From JAAYBG01 sp964411675 (GTDB lineage: Bacteria > Bacillota_I > Bacilli_A > ML615J-28 > CAG-698), in assembly GCA_964411675.1 (NCBI GenBank), contig CAYPLR010000004.1:1-64000 (forward strand): 64,000 nucleotides of DNA, written 5' to 3'. Positions 8,920-17,787 of this stretch are shown in pieces. Numbering within the stretch: position 1 is the first letter of the stretch; each line of letters starts with the position of its first letter. The notes beneath the pieces were generated by a model, which did no database searches, had not been told where the DNA came from, and saw only the letters and a list, made by a program, of their open reading frames with translations. A program made the position numbers and the translations under genes.

Positions 8920-11076
8920 CTATTCGACTTTCAAATTAACTAGTAAAGACTTTTTCATCAATAATTTATTGTATCTTCTTGCTATCAAATAACCAAATAG
9001 TATATTAACAACAAAAATAATAATGTAATAATCTATCTTTAAAGCATTTAAAAATGTTCGTGCAAATTCACCTTCCATATTTGATTGTAAGAAAACAAGA
9101 GTAATGGCAACAATAATATATGAGAATAGAAAGCATAACAAAATTTCTATTTGGCTCATCTTTTTAATGCTGTTGGCATCGATTCCTATCGTTCTTAGAA
9201 TGGTATAATCCTTTTTCTTACTCAACATAATCGTTTTAATAACCAGATAAGAGATAATATAAACCACTATAATAATAGGTGTGAAAGCAAATATCGAATA
9301 AATAACTAAAATAATGGTTTCAAGTAACGAAAAACTACTACTATTATCATAAGGAGAAAATACATAATATCCACTCATATTTTCTATTTGACGTATTACT
9401 TCATTATAATAATCATGGGAGCGAACATTTAACGTTAACTGTTTTGTTTCTGTTGTGATATAGAAGGCTGCTAAATCACTACTGATATAGATCGCTGGAT
9501 CATAGCCTTCATCATAAATAACAGTGACTTTTATATCATTAAAATAATGGTTTGTTCCCTCTGCCTCTACACTCTTTCGTGAAATTTTTATTTGATTTCC
9601 CACTAAGCTTGAATCAACAGTAGCGTCTCCATAAAATTCAACTTCTTTTCCTAAATTATTAGTATAAGTGATTTTATTTTTGTTCATATTAATGGAAAAA
9701 GCTTTATAATATTCATCAAATATACTATTAGAAACATACATGTGGTTTAAATAGTCATCAAGATTTGGTTCGATAGTTCCTGTTATGATTGCCTCTATTA
9801 AATAAGCAGATGGATTATAACTAGTTTTCCCTGGTGTTCCATATAAATATACTGTTTTTCCTATTATGTTTTCCGCTTCTTGTTTTGTAAAACTATCACA
9901 AACGATCACTTCATTGTTTTTAGTTGGAAGCGTGCCGTATTTCAAATCTTTTTGACTGATGCTATCCAGTAAAAGTGGATAATAGCTTCCCATTGAAAAG
10001 TCTAATTCTTTTGCTTCATTATAGTATATTTGTTTATCTAAAATTACACTATACTTTACAAGTGAATCAACATAACGTAAATTTTCAAAGTTATCTATTT
10101 CTTCTGTTGTAAAATTGCTTTGATCTTTTTTTATTACTACTAATCTCTCTTCATAATTATTTGGAAAATAATTGTTTGTGGATTCTCCTCGAAGAAATCC
10201 ACCAAACAGCCCATCAACAGAGAAAAAAGACATAAAGACAAGAAATACTATAATTGTTGCCGCTAATGAGACCATCATAAGAAGCCCTGTTTTTTGCGGT
10301 TGTGATTTTAAATTTTTGCTTGCTAGGATTAATGCTTGAGGAATCCTTTTACGCTTCGCTTCAATTCTAAACTTTTTTGATTCTTCTATGTCAATTTCTT
10401 TTTTTATTTCTTTGTCTTCAACAATTTCTCCATCGAATAAACGAATTGTACGATCTGCATATGCTTTTGTCTCTTCATAATTATGAGAAACTACTACTAC
10501 TAGCTTTTCTTTTGAAATCTCATATAATAGTTCAATAATTTGTTTTCCACTTTTGCTGTCTAGGTTTCCAGTAGGTTCATCAGCAGCTATGATGCTACTA
10601 TCTTTAGCCAAAGCTCTAGCAATTGCTAATCTTTGCTTTTCTCCACCCGATAGTTTTGTTGCTTTATGATGAACATGATCAGTAAGTCCTACTTTTTTTA
10701 ATAAACCTAATGCTCTTTTTTTACGTTCTTTTGCTTTTATGTTTTGAATGATTAATGCTGTTTCAACATTTTCTAAAACAGTATAGCTATCAATAAGGTT
10801 ATAATTTTGGAAAATAAAGCCTACACTTTTTCGGCGATATTCTTCCCAATCGCTATCATCAAAATAGGATGTTTCTTCGCCATTAACGTACATTTCCCCT
10901 TCTTCATAGGTATCTATTCCACAAATTACATTCAACATTGTTGACTTTCCTGATCCACTTTCACCGGTTAAAACAACAAATCCTTTGCTTGGCAACTCTA
11001 GGTTCACCTTTCTCAAACCTAAAGCAACCATTCCCTCACTATGATAATATTTAGAAATATTCTCAAGTTTTATCAT
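8920..11076 (-). CDS. Fused ABC transporter, ATPase plus FtsX-type permease (partner)
   Basis: 718 aa with the same design as its downstream neighbour: ABC ATPase (GESGSGKST, LSGGEKQR, IIAADEPTGNLDS, VSHN), a membrane helix near residue 265, a long extracytoplasmic domain and three C-terminal helices ending in a basic tail. The motif DYTILRTIGIDANSIKKM matches the FtsX-domain coupling region. It is promoter-proximal, and the next gene starts within a few bases of its stop, so the two are made together. Either may also work alone as a homodimer. Confidence 0.87.
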   Translation of the reverse strand: MIKLENISKYYHSEGMVALGLRKVNLELPSKGFVVLTGESGSGKSTMLNVICGIDTYEEGEMYVNGEETSYFDDSDWEEYRRKSVGFIFQNYNLIDSYTVLENVETALIIQNIKAKERKKRALGLLKKVGLTDHVHHKATKLSGGEKQRLAIARALAKDSSIIAADEPTGNLDSKSGKQIIELLYEISKEKLVVVVSHNYEETKAYADRTIRLFDGEIVEDKEIKKEIDIEESKKFRIEAKRKRIPQALILASKNLKSQPQKTGLLMMVSLAATIIVFLVFMSFFSVDGLFGGFLRGESTNNYFPNNYEERLVVIKKDQSNFTTEEIDNFENLRYVDSLVKYSVILDKQIYYNEAKELDFSMGSYYPLLLDSISQKDLKYGTLPTKNNEVIVCDSFTKQEAENIIGKTVYLYGTPGKTSYNPSAYLIEAIITGTIEPNLDDYLNHMYVSNSIFDEYYKAFSINMNKNKITYTNNLGKEVEFYGDATVDSSLVGNQIKISRKSVEAEGTNHYFNDIKVTVIYDEGYDPAIYISSDLAAFYITTETKQLTLNVRSHDYYNEVIRQIENMSGYYVFSPYDNSSSFSLLETIILVIYSIFAFTPIIIVVYIISYLVIKTIMLSKKKDYTILRTIGIDANSIKKMSQIEILLCFLFSYIIVAITLVFLQSNMEGEFARTFLNALKIDYYIIIFVVNILFGYLIARRYNKLLMKKSLLVNLKVE

Positions 11077-11100
11077 AAACTTTCCTCCAAATCATGATTT

Positions 11101-11129
11101 ATCATAGCATAAATTGTAACTTATAGCAA
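11101..11129 (-). promoter_or_regulatory. Promoter of the tandem ABC operon
   Basis: TTGCTA, 17-bp spacer ending in TGC, then TATGAT (extended -10), followed by TTGGAGGAAAG ahead of the ATG. Confidence 0.7.
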
Positions 11130-11144
11130 ATCGTGACTGATGAG

Positions 11145-11176
11145 AAAGAAAAAAGCTATGTGAAATAGCTTTTTTC
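11145..11176 (-). terminator. Terminator of the serC-serA-epimerase group
   Basis: Hairpin AAAAGCTAT / ATAGCTTTT with a short loop followed by T-rich sequence on the minus strand, just after the stop of the TIM-barrel gene. Confidence 0.75.
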
Positions 11177-11943
11177 TATAAACTATTAAAGTGTTTTATT
11201 GATTTTTGTAGATCTTCACTACTTTTTACCTCTAAAACAACATATGAATTATTTTTTTCTGCTTGTCTTTTGAACTTGCTAATATCAATCATTCCTTCAC
11301 CTAAAGTTAAATGACAAGTTTTCCGATTCCCGTCATGGATATGATATTCTTTAAATAGAATGGGTGTTGTTTGTAATACTTTTTGAAGTCGATCTCCATC
11401 ATTATTGTCGTGTCCGATATCATAATTAAAATCAAACCCTTCTTTCCATAGCTCTACATATGTTTTTTGAATGTGATTAGGAACATATACGTTTTCTAAC
11501 ACTAAACCAATATGGTTACGACGGCATATTTCTTGTGCTTGATGTAATTGGTTTTTTATATTCTCAATATAAATAGAATATTCCTTTTCATATATATAGT
11601 TCTTTTGGCCAGAAATCGTTACGATTGGTCCTTCGTTTAAATGAACATTGATTAATTTAATTTTTGCTTTTGCTCCCAAAGTTGCATATTTTTCTAATAA
11701 TGACATATAAGCACCTACAACTTCCGAATAAGATGCAAAGTCTGCTTCATCATAAAAATGCAAGGTTGCTTCTAAATGATTTGTGGTTAATAACTGGTTC
11801 AATTCTTCGGGATCTTCTAGTTGTCGGCGGCAATAACCGAAATTTAGATTTAGTTCAATAAAATCTAAACCCAATGCTTTCGCCAATTCTATGTTTTCTA
11901 AAACAGAGTTATACTCATATAATACTGGCATTCCAACTTTCAT
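11176..11943 (-). CDS. TIM-barrel sugar phosphate isomerase/epimerase family protein
   Basis: 255 aa. The pattern fits the xylose-isomerase-like/AP-endonuclease-2 fold: MKVGMPVLYEYNSVLENIELAKALGLDFIELNLNF at the start, VLENVY with a metal-ligand Glu, NYDIGHDNND, EYHIHDGNRKTCHLTLGEG (His/Asp ligands) and VLEVKS with a final Glu. These positions suggest an intact di-metal site. The family ranges from sugar isomerases to nucleases, so the reaction cannot be named. It starts 8 nt after serA and appears to be the third gene of the serine-biosynthesis unit. Confidence 0.75.
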   Translation of the reverse strand: MKVGMPVLYEYNSVLENIELAKALGLDFIELNLNFGYCRRQLEDPEELNQLLTTNHLEATLHFYDEADFASYSEVVGAYMSLLEKYATLGAKAKIKLINVHLNEGPIVTISGQKNYIYEKEYSIYIENIKNQLHQAQEICRRNHIGLVLENVYVPNHIQKTYVELWKEGFDFNYDIGHDNNDGDRLQKVLQTTPILFKEYHIHDGNRKTCHLTLGEGMIDISKFKRQAEKNNSYVVLEVKSSEDLQKSIKHFNSL

Positions 11944-11951
11944 AATTCCCC

Positions 11952-13118
11952 CTATTTTACTATTCTTATTCGAATAACACCTGGAACTTCTTCTATTAAT
12001 TTATAAATCTCTAAGATGTCTACTCCATCAATATCGAAAATAGTATATGCGATTTCTTTTAATGATTTGTTTGTCATATTGGCAATATTACCTTTGTGAA
12101 GATTGATAACAGATGTAAATTTATTGATCATACCAGGAATGTTTTTATGATTAATTGCTATTCTATTTTGAGAAGCACAAATTCCTGCATCAACATTAGG
12201 ATAGTTTACTGAATTATTGATGTTTCCATTTTCTAAATAATCTATTAGTTGTCTTACTGCCATTTGAGCACAATTGTCTTCAGCTTCTCCAGTTGATGCT
12301 CCCAAGTGAGGAATAGCAATTACATTCTTTATATTTACAATTTTTGCGTTAGGAAAGTCAGTTACATAGCGCTTTACTTTCTCTTCTTCAATTGCTTTTT
12401 CTAAATCCTCGTCGTTTACAATTAAATCACGAGCAAAATTTAATAAAACGACCCCTTTTTTCATTAAAGTAAATGCTTTTTTATCAACCATTTGCTTTGT
12501 TTCTTCTATAAGAGGTACATGAATAGTAATGTAATCACATTCTCTATAAATATCTTCAATCCTCTTTACGTAAATAATGTCTCGTGATAAATGCATAGCA
12601 TTATTGATGGAAAGAAATGGATCATACCCATAAACATCCATTCCCAAATCAGCACAAGCATTGGCTACTAAAACTCCAATTACACCTAAGCCGATTACCC
12701 CAATTTTTTTGTTCATGATTTCTGTCCCAGCAAACTTATTTTTTTCTTTTTCAACAAGTTTATCAATATTAGGAGTGTTTCTATTTTCGCTTATGAAATT
12801 AATACCTCCTATAATATCACGAGCTGCTAACAACATTCCCGCAAGTACTAATTCTTTCACGCCATTTGCGTTTGCTCCAGGGGTATTAAAAACAACGACT
12901 CCTTGATTTGCAAATTTTTCTAATGGAATATTATTCACTCCTACGCCTGCTCTAGCAACGGCAATTACTCTGTTAGGAACTTGTAATTCATGCATAGAAG
13001 CACTTCGAACGAGAATAGCATCCGTAGTATTTATGTCTTCAACAATTTGATAGTTATTAGGAAGCAACTCCATTCCTTTTTCAGAGATATTATTTAAACA
13101 TAGAATTTTTTTGTTCAT
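11952..13118 (-). CDS. serA: D-3-phosphoglycerate dehydrogenase
   Basis: 388 aa. It oxidises 3-phosphoglycerate to 3-phosphohydroxypyruvate, the first step of serine synthesis. Visible parts: substrate domain, NAD-binding Rossmann motif GVIGLGVIGVLVA, the catalytic stretch NFARDLIVND (Arg), and AIPHLGASTGEAEDNC with the catalytic His. A short C-terminal ACT-like domain (IAYTIFDIDG ... EVPGVIRIRIVK) may sense serine. The length matches the short SerA class without the extra intervening domain. The start overlaps the serC stop (4 nt). Confidence 0.92.
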   Translation of the reverse strand: MNKKILCLNNISEKGMELLPNNYQIVEDINTTDAILVRSASMHELQVPNRVIAVARAGVGVNNIPLEKFANQGVVVFNTPGANANGVKELVLAGMLLAARDIIGGINFISENRNTPNIDKLVEKEKNKFAGTEIMNKKIGVIGLGVIGVLVANACADLGMDVYGYDPFLSINNAMHLSRDIIYVKRIEDIYRECDYITIHVPLIEETKQMVDKKAFTLMKKGVVLLNFARDLIVNDEDLEKAIEEEKVKRYVTDFPNAKIVNIKNVIAIPHLGASTGEAEDNCAQMAVRQLIDYLENGNINNSVNYPNVDAGICASQNRIAINHKNIPGMINKFTSVINLHKGNIANMTNKSLKEIAYTIFDIDGVDILEIYKLIEEVPGVIRIRIVK

Positions 13119-14197
13119 AGATTTTCCTCTTCGAACTTTTTCATAAAGGCAACAAGAGCTTTTACTCCCTCGATTGGCATAGCGTTATACAAGCTTGCTC
13201 GCATTCCTCCAACCAAACGATGTCCTTTTAGATTAATTAATCCTTGTGCTTTTGCTTCTTTAATAAATTTTTCGTTCAATTCTTCTTTATCCATAACGAA
13301 GGTAATATTCATAATAGAACGGCTATCTTTTCTAACAGGAGATTTGAAGATACGACTTTGGTCTAAATAATCGTATAATATTTTTGCTTTTTCTTGATTT
13401 ATTTTTGCTCTTTCAGACAATCCTCCACGATCAAGCAACCATTTAAATACTTTACCACAAATATATATTCCGTAAGCGGGTGGTGTATTATACAAGGATT
13501 TATTATCACTGTGAACTTTATATCGTAGCATGGTTGGTGTAGAAGGATATACCTCTTCTGTGATCAAATCTTCTCTAATAATTACAATAACAACTCCTGC
13601 AGGACCCACATTCTTTTGAGCTCCAGCAAAAATCAATCCATATTTACTAACATCAACTGGTTCAGACAAAAAACAAGAGGATTGATCAGAAACTAATACT
13701 TTCCCTTTTACATTAGGTATTTGCCAATATTTCGTGCCGTAAATTGTATTATTCTCGCAAATATAAACATAATCAGCTTTTTCATTTACATTTAGATTGT
13801 TCACATCAGGAATATAACTAAAGTTTTTATCCTCACTACTTGCGATTACATTGGCTTTTCCATATAGTTTTGCTTCAGCATAGGCTTTCTTTGCCCAAAC
13901 TCCTGTTAGGATATAATCTGCTTCTTTATTTTTCATTAAATTCATTGGAACCATTGCAAATTGTAGGCTTCCCCCACCTTGCAAGAAAAGAACTTTATAA
14001 TTGCTTGGAATATTCATCAATTTTCTTAGATTTTCTTCCGCTTCTTCCAATATCATCTCATAATCTTTGCTTCGATGACTCATTTCCATAACCGACATTC
14101 CCGTGTTTTTGTAATTCAACATTTCTTCCGCGGCTTCTTTAAGCACTTCAACTGGTAACATTGCAGGACCAGCAGAAAAATTATAGACTCTTTCCAT
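13115..14197 (-). CDS. serC: Phosphoserine aminotransferase
   Basis: 360 aa PLP enzyme that converts 3-phosphohydroxypyruvate and glutamate to phosphoserine. It has the family N-terminus RVYNFSAGPAMLPVEVL, the PLP lysine in FAGAQKNVGPAGV, and the C-terminal GGMRASLYNAMP. It is the first gene of serC-serA-epimerase. No phosphoserine phosphatase gene is present in the window, so the last step must be encoded elsewhere. AAAAGGAG lies upstream of the ATG. Confidence 0.94.
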   Translation of the reverse strand: MERVYNFSAGPAMLPVEVLKEAAEEMLNYKNTGMSVMEMSHRSKDYEMILEEAEENLRKLMNIPSNYKVLFLQGGGSLQFAMVPMNLMKNKEADYILTGVWAKKAYAEAKLYGKANVIASSEDKNFSYIPDVNNLNVNEKADYVYICENNTIYGTKYWQIPNVKGKVLVSDQSSCFLSEPVDVSKYGLIFAGAQKNVGPAGVVIVIIREDLITEEVYPSTPTMLRYKVHSDNKSLYNTPPAYGIYICGKVFKWLLDRGGLSERAKINQEKAKILYDYLDQSRIFKSPVRKDSRSIMNITFVMDKEELNEKFIKEAKAQGLINLKGHRLVGGMRASLYNAMPIEGVKALVAFMKKFEEENL

Positions 14198-14223
14198 TTT
14201 TTTCTCCTTTTCTTATTAATATA

Positions 14224-14258
14224 GTAAGAACAGCTATTTTCTTAATAGCTGTCTCCGT
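14224..14258 (-). terminator. Weak hairpin between pepA and serC
   Basis: ACAGCTATT / AATAGCTGT stem (14231-14252) downstream of pepA, followed by TCTTACTATATT rather than a clean T-run. It may be a leaky terminator or processing site; read-through into serC is plausible. Confidence 0.45.
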
Positions 14259-14259
14259 T

Positions 14260-15699
14260 TTACTTTAAATATTGATAAATTGTTTGAACCATTGCTCCAG
14301 TAGCGCCATAAAATTCTTTATTGATAGGAGCAGTATGAAATGCTGTACCCGCAATATCCAAATGAATCCATTTTGTTTTTTCTTCAATAAAATTTTCTAT
14401 AAAGGCTGCTGCTCCGCTAGCCCCCATATTTCTTCCTGTTGAGTTCGTAAGATCTGCAACCTTACTAGCGCGCACTTGTTTTTTAATATACTCTGTGATT
14501 GGCAATTGCCAAGTGCTTTCTCCAGTTTTGATAGCCACTTCCAAAAATTTATTTATTTTCTTTTGGTCGTTACCAAAAATTCCCGTTGTATATTCTCCTA
14601 GAGCAACAACACAAGCTCCTGTTAATGTTGCAATATCAATCACTTCTTTACTTCCTTCTTTTTGAGCGAAATAAACAGCATCAGCAAGAGTTAATCTTCC
14701 TTCTGCATCCGTTGAAACAATTTCAATTGTTTTTCCATTCATCGCTGTAATAATATCATCGGGAAGTAGTGCTTCCCCATTGATACGATTATCAGTTGCA
14801 CAAATGATTACAATCACATTAACTTTAACTTCGTTCTTTACCAGGCTTTCTAGAACTCCTAGAACCGTTGCAGCTCCTGCCATATCACACTTCATTGTGT
14901 TCATGGATGTTTTAATACTATAGCCGCCAGTATCATACATAATACCTTTGCCTACTAAGGCAATTGAATCCTTCCATTCCTTGAGACCTTGATATTTAAT
15001 CACTATCAATCTTGGTTCACAAGTTGATCCTTTATTAACTGCCAAGAATGCACCCATTTTTAATGCTTCAATTTGCTTTTTATCATATATTTTAATCGTT
15101 ACTTTTTCGTTATCTAGGGTATTTACTAAATCTTGTGAATAGCTTGCTAGTTCGATAGCAGATAACGCATTATAGGGCTTATTCACTAAATCTCTTGTGT
15201 TATCAATCGCTACGGCAAGATTCATTGCTTCAATCACTGTATGTTTTACATCATATTTTGTAACAAATTCCCAACTAACATCATTCTCTATTTTTTTTGA
15301 AAGAAATTCATCATATTTATAATTATAGTAATGGGCGTTTAAAATAAAATTAAATGCTGCTTCTTGAACATCAAGGTTGCCAATAAAACTATCAAAATCA
15401 ATTACTACTTCTTTCCCTAAATCACTATTAATATTTTTAGTTGCTTCTTTCAATTTTTCTTGGGAATATTCTTCCTTTTTCCCTAAACCAACAAGATAAA
15501 TAACTTTGCTTTTTATTTTTGAAAATGTTGCGATTTTATTTACTTGTCCTAGTTCTAATTTAACAATCTTGTTTTTAATTAATTCTTCAATATCGTTATC
15601 AATATTAGGATTGATTTCTACTTTTTGATCGACAAACAAACCCCATATCAATGGCTTTTCACTATCGTTTTTTTGTAAACATATATTTATATCTAGCAT
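14260..15699 (-). CDS. pepA: Leucyl aminopeptidase (M17)
   Basis: 479 aa. Signature residues of the M17 di-zinc peptidase are present: VGKGIMYDTGGYSIK (Lys and Asp), MKCDMAGAAT, and the NTDAEGRL-type motif here as STDAEGRLTLADA with catalytic Arg. It cuts N-terminal residues from cytoplasmic peptides. The N-terminal ~150 residues are poorly conserved, as usual. It lies 18 nt downstream of serS, so it is likely under the same T-box leader when that reads through. Confidence 0.92.
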   Translation of the reverse strand: MLDINICLQKNDSEKPLIWGLFVDQKVEINPNIDNDIEELIKNKIVKLELGQVNKIATFSKIKSKVIYLVGLGKKEEYSQEKLKEATKNINSDLGKEVVIDFDSFIGNLDVQEAAFNFILNAHYYNYKYDEFLSKKIENDVSWEFVTKYDVKHTVIEAMNLAVAIDNTRDLVNKPYNALSAIELASYSQDLVNTLDNEKVTIKIYDKKQIEALKMGAFLAVNKGSTCEPRLIVIKYQGLKEWKDSIALVGKGIMYDTGGYSIKTSMNTMKCDMAGAATVLGVLESLVKNEVKVNVIVIICATDNRINGEALLPDDIITAMNGKTIEIVSTDAEGRLTLADAVYFAQKEGSKEVIDIATLTGACVVALGEYTTGIFGNDQKKINKFLEVAIKTGESTWQLPITEYIKKQVRASKVADLTNSTGRNMGASGAAAFIENFIEEKTKWIHLDIAGTAFHTAPINKEFYGATGAMVQTIYQYLK

Positions 15700-15717
15700 A
15701 TTTGCCTATATCCTCCT

Positions 15718-16995
15718 CTACTTTATGATATCTACGCCCATATATGGGATAAGTACTTCTGGTATTTTTATGGAGCCATCTTCTTGTTGGTAATTCTCCA
15801 TAATAGCAACTAATGTTCGTCCTACTGCTAGTCCTGAACCATTTAACGTGTGGACATATTCTAATTTAGCATCTTTATCGCGTTTTGTTTTAATGTTCCC
15901 ACGACGAGCTTGATAGTCTTCAGCATTAGAAATACTGCCAATTTCTCGATAGGTGTTTTGACTTGGTAACCAAACTTCGATATCGTATGTTTTAGCCATA
16001 CCGAAGCCCATATCACCACTGCAAAGAGAAATAACGTGATAAGGAAGTTTTAATAGCTTTAATACTTCTTCTGAATCTAACAACATTTTTTCAAGTTCTT
16101 GATAAGAAGTTTCAGCACTTGTTAATTTAATTAATTCTACTTTATTAAATTGATGGGTTCTAATTAACCCTCGTGTATCTCTTCCAGCACTACCTGCTTC
16201 TGAACGGAAAGCCATGGTATAACTACAATGATAAATCGGTAGTTTTTCAAAATTGATGACTTCATTACGATACATATTAATCGTTGGAACTTCCGCTGTT
16301 GGATTTAAAAACCAATCTCCATTTCCATTGATTAGTTTAAAAGCATCTTCTTCGAATTTTGGTAATTGTCCTGTTGCAGTCATGCTTTCTCGATTTACAA
16401 TATAAGGAGGGATGATTTCTGTATAACCATGCTTATTACTGTGCAAATCCATCATAAATGCAATTAAAGAACGTTCTAGTCGGGCTCCTAATCCTTTATA
16501 AACGACAAATCTACTTCCTGTAATTTTGGTTGCTCGTTCGAAATCAAGAATATCTAATTTTTCTCCTAATTCATAATGTGCTTTTGGTGTGAATTCAAAT
16601 TTTGTTGGGGTTAAATATTTACGTATTTCAACGTTTTCGGTTTCATCTTTACCAATTGGAACTGATTCATGTAGTATATTTGGTGTTATCAATAAAGAAT
16701 AATTAATTTCTTTTTCTAAACGGTTCACTACTTCATCTAACGATGCAATTTCATCACCAATGTGAGCTACACTTGCTAATACTTCAGTAGCGTCTTTCTT
16801 TTCTCGCTTCAATTGGCCTACCAATTTACTTTTTTCATTTCTTTCCTTTTTTAAGTTCTCTACTTTAATTAGCAAATCTCTTTTTTCTTCATCTTTCGCC
16901 TTTACTTCGCGTAAATAACTGAAGTCTTTTTGTCTTGTTGCTAATTTAGTAATTACTTCTTCCACGTTTTCTCTAATTAATTTAATATCAATCAT
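15718..16995 (-). CDS. serS: Seryl-tRNA synthetase
   Basis: 425 aa class II synthetase charging tRNA-Ser. The N-terminal coiled-coil arm (residues about 28-100) contacts the long tRNA variable arm. Class II motifs are visible: motif 2 FRSEAGSAGRDTRGLIRTHQF and motif 3 GLAVGRTLVAIMENYQ. Length matches the family. It is preceded by a complete serine T-box leader, so expression should rise when uncharged tRNA-Ser accumulates. RBS AGGAGG. Confidence 0.96.
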   Translation of the reverse strand: MIDIKLIRENVEEVITKLATRQKDFSYLREVKAKDEEKRDLLIKVENLKKERNEKSKLVGQLKREKKDATEVLASVAHIGDEIASLDEVVNRLEKEINYSLLITPNILHESVPIGKDETENVEIRKYLTPTKFEFTPKAHYELGEKLDILDFERATKITGSRFVVYKGLGARLERSLIAFMMDLHSNKHGYTEIIPPYIVNRESMTATGQLPKFEEDAFKLINGNGDWFLNPTAEVPTINMYRNEVINFEKLPIYHCSYTMAFRSEAGSAGRDTRGLIRTHQFNKVELIKLTSAETSYQELEKMLLDSEEVLKLLKLPYHVISLCSGDMGFGMAKTYDIEVWLPSQNTYREIGSISNAEDYQARRGNIKTKRDKDAKLEYVHTLNGSGLAVGRTLVAIMENYQQEDGSIKIPEVLIPYMGVDIIK

Positions 16996-17008
16996 ATTTT
17001 CCTCCTAT

Positions 17009-17238
17009 AAAAATAAAAGTCCCTTACATATAAAAATATATGTAAGGGACGAATTTCTCCGCGGTACCACCCTAGTTAGATCCTAGTATCTCGCTTAAAT
17101 AATTGATAACGGTAATCAACCGGAAGTTTTACTTCTCCTCCAAGGTAGATTCTAAAGCTTGCATCTTGATTTTCACCCACCATCAAGTCTCTTAAATGCC
17201 TTTTCTTTATACTATGCCTTATCATAGGGTCTTTAATT
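17009..17238 (-). promoter_or_regulatory. T-box riboswitch of serS (specifier UCU, Ser)
   Basis: On the minus strand the leader contains the T-box sequence AGGGTGGTACCGCGG (17059-17073). It overlaps the 5' side of an antiterminator and is followed by a strong terminator hairpin (GTCCCTTACATAT with its complement, 17019-17050) and a T-run. In the Stem I specifier region GAATCTACC, UCU (17147-17149) is a serine codon, matching the gene. Uncharged tRNA-Ser would pair with both UCU and the UGGU bulge and prevent termination. Confidence 0.92.
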
Positions 17239-17244
17239 ACGCCT

Positions 17245-17273
17245 ATTATATATGCTTTGTTTTAGTTTGTCAA
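17245..17273 (-). promoter_or_regulatory. Consensus promoter of the serS T-box transcript
   Basis: TTGACA, 17-bp spacer and TATAAT on the minus strand. The -35 overlaps the last codons of the upstream membrane-protein gene. Confidence 0.9.
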
Positions 17274-17785
17274 ACATTATTCATCTTTTTAACAAATTTC
17301 ACCAAGCCGATTAGATTATCAATGGTTGTCTTTACGATAATAACTTCCCAAAAACTCAATAGTATAAGAATAATAATCGCTGTATTAGGATTCTTCTTAT
17401 ACAACCAAAAATAAGAAACATAAGCAGTTATTAGATCTATTCCATAAGGAATTAGTGTAATTGTGTCAATTTTAAATCGATCATATGCTCTAACAACAGT
17501 GACATTCTTTTCTAGTTGGTTGTCATAATCTTTTGTTATCAATAGTATTTTTTTATTAATGATTATGATGAATAGAATTGCGAGTGCAAGTCCCATACTT
17601 TTTAACACAACATATAGGGTATTAACAAAAGATACTCCACCCAAATAGATAATATAAATACTTTCGGTACAAAACCAATTAACTCCTAGAAAAAAGGTGA
17701 TAGCTGGAATGGTTATGATTAGGATCATTAGAATATAAATACCATAAAGGGCAAATAGCCCTCTATTTTTTCCTGATTTTATCAC
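17270..17785 (-). CDS. Hypothetical four-helix membrane protein
   Basis: 171 aa with about four hydrophobic helices and a polar segment (residues 85-105). I do not recognise the family. The GTG start (17785) lies in the intergenic space only 2 nt after the gyrA stop, with AAAGGAA as a ribosome binding site inside the end of gyrA, so it is translationally linked to gyrA. It sits between gyrA and serS, where many Firmicutes have unrelated genes. Confidence 0.65.
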   Translation of the reverse strand: MIKSGKNRGLFALYGIYILMILIITIPAITFFLGVNWFCTESIYIIYLGGVSFVNTLYVVLKSMGLALAILFIIIINKKILLITKDYDNQLEKNVTVVRAYDRFKIDTITLIPYGIDLITAYVSYFWLYKKNPNTAIIILILLSFWEVIIVKTTIDNLIGLVKFVKKMNNV

Positions 17786-17787
17786 AA

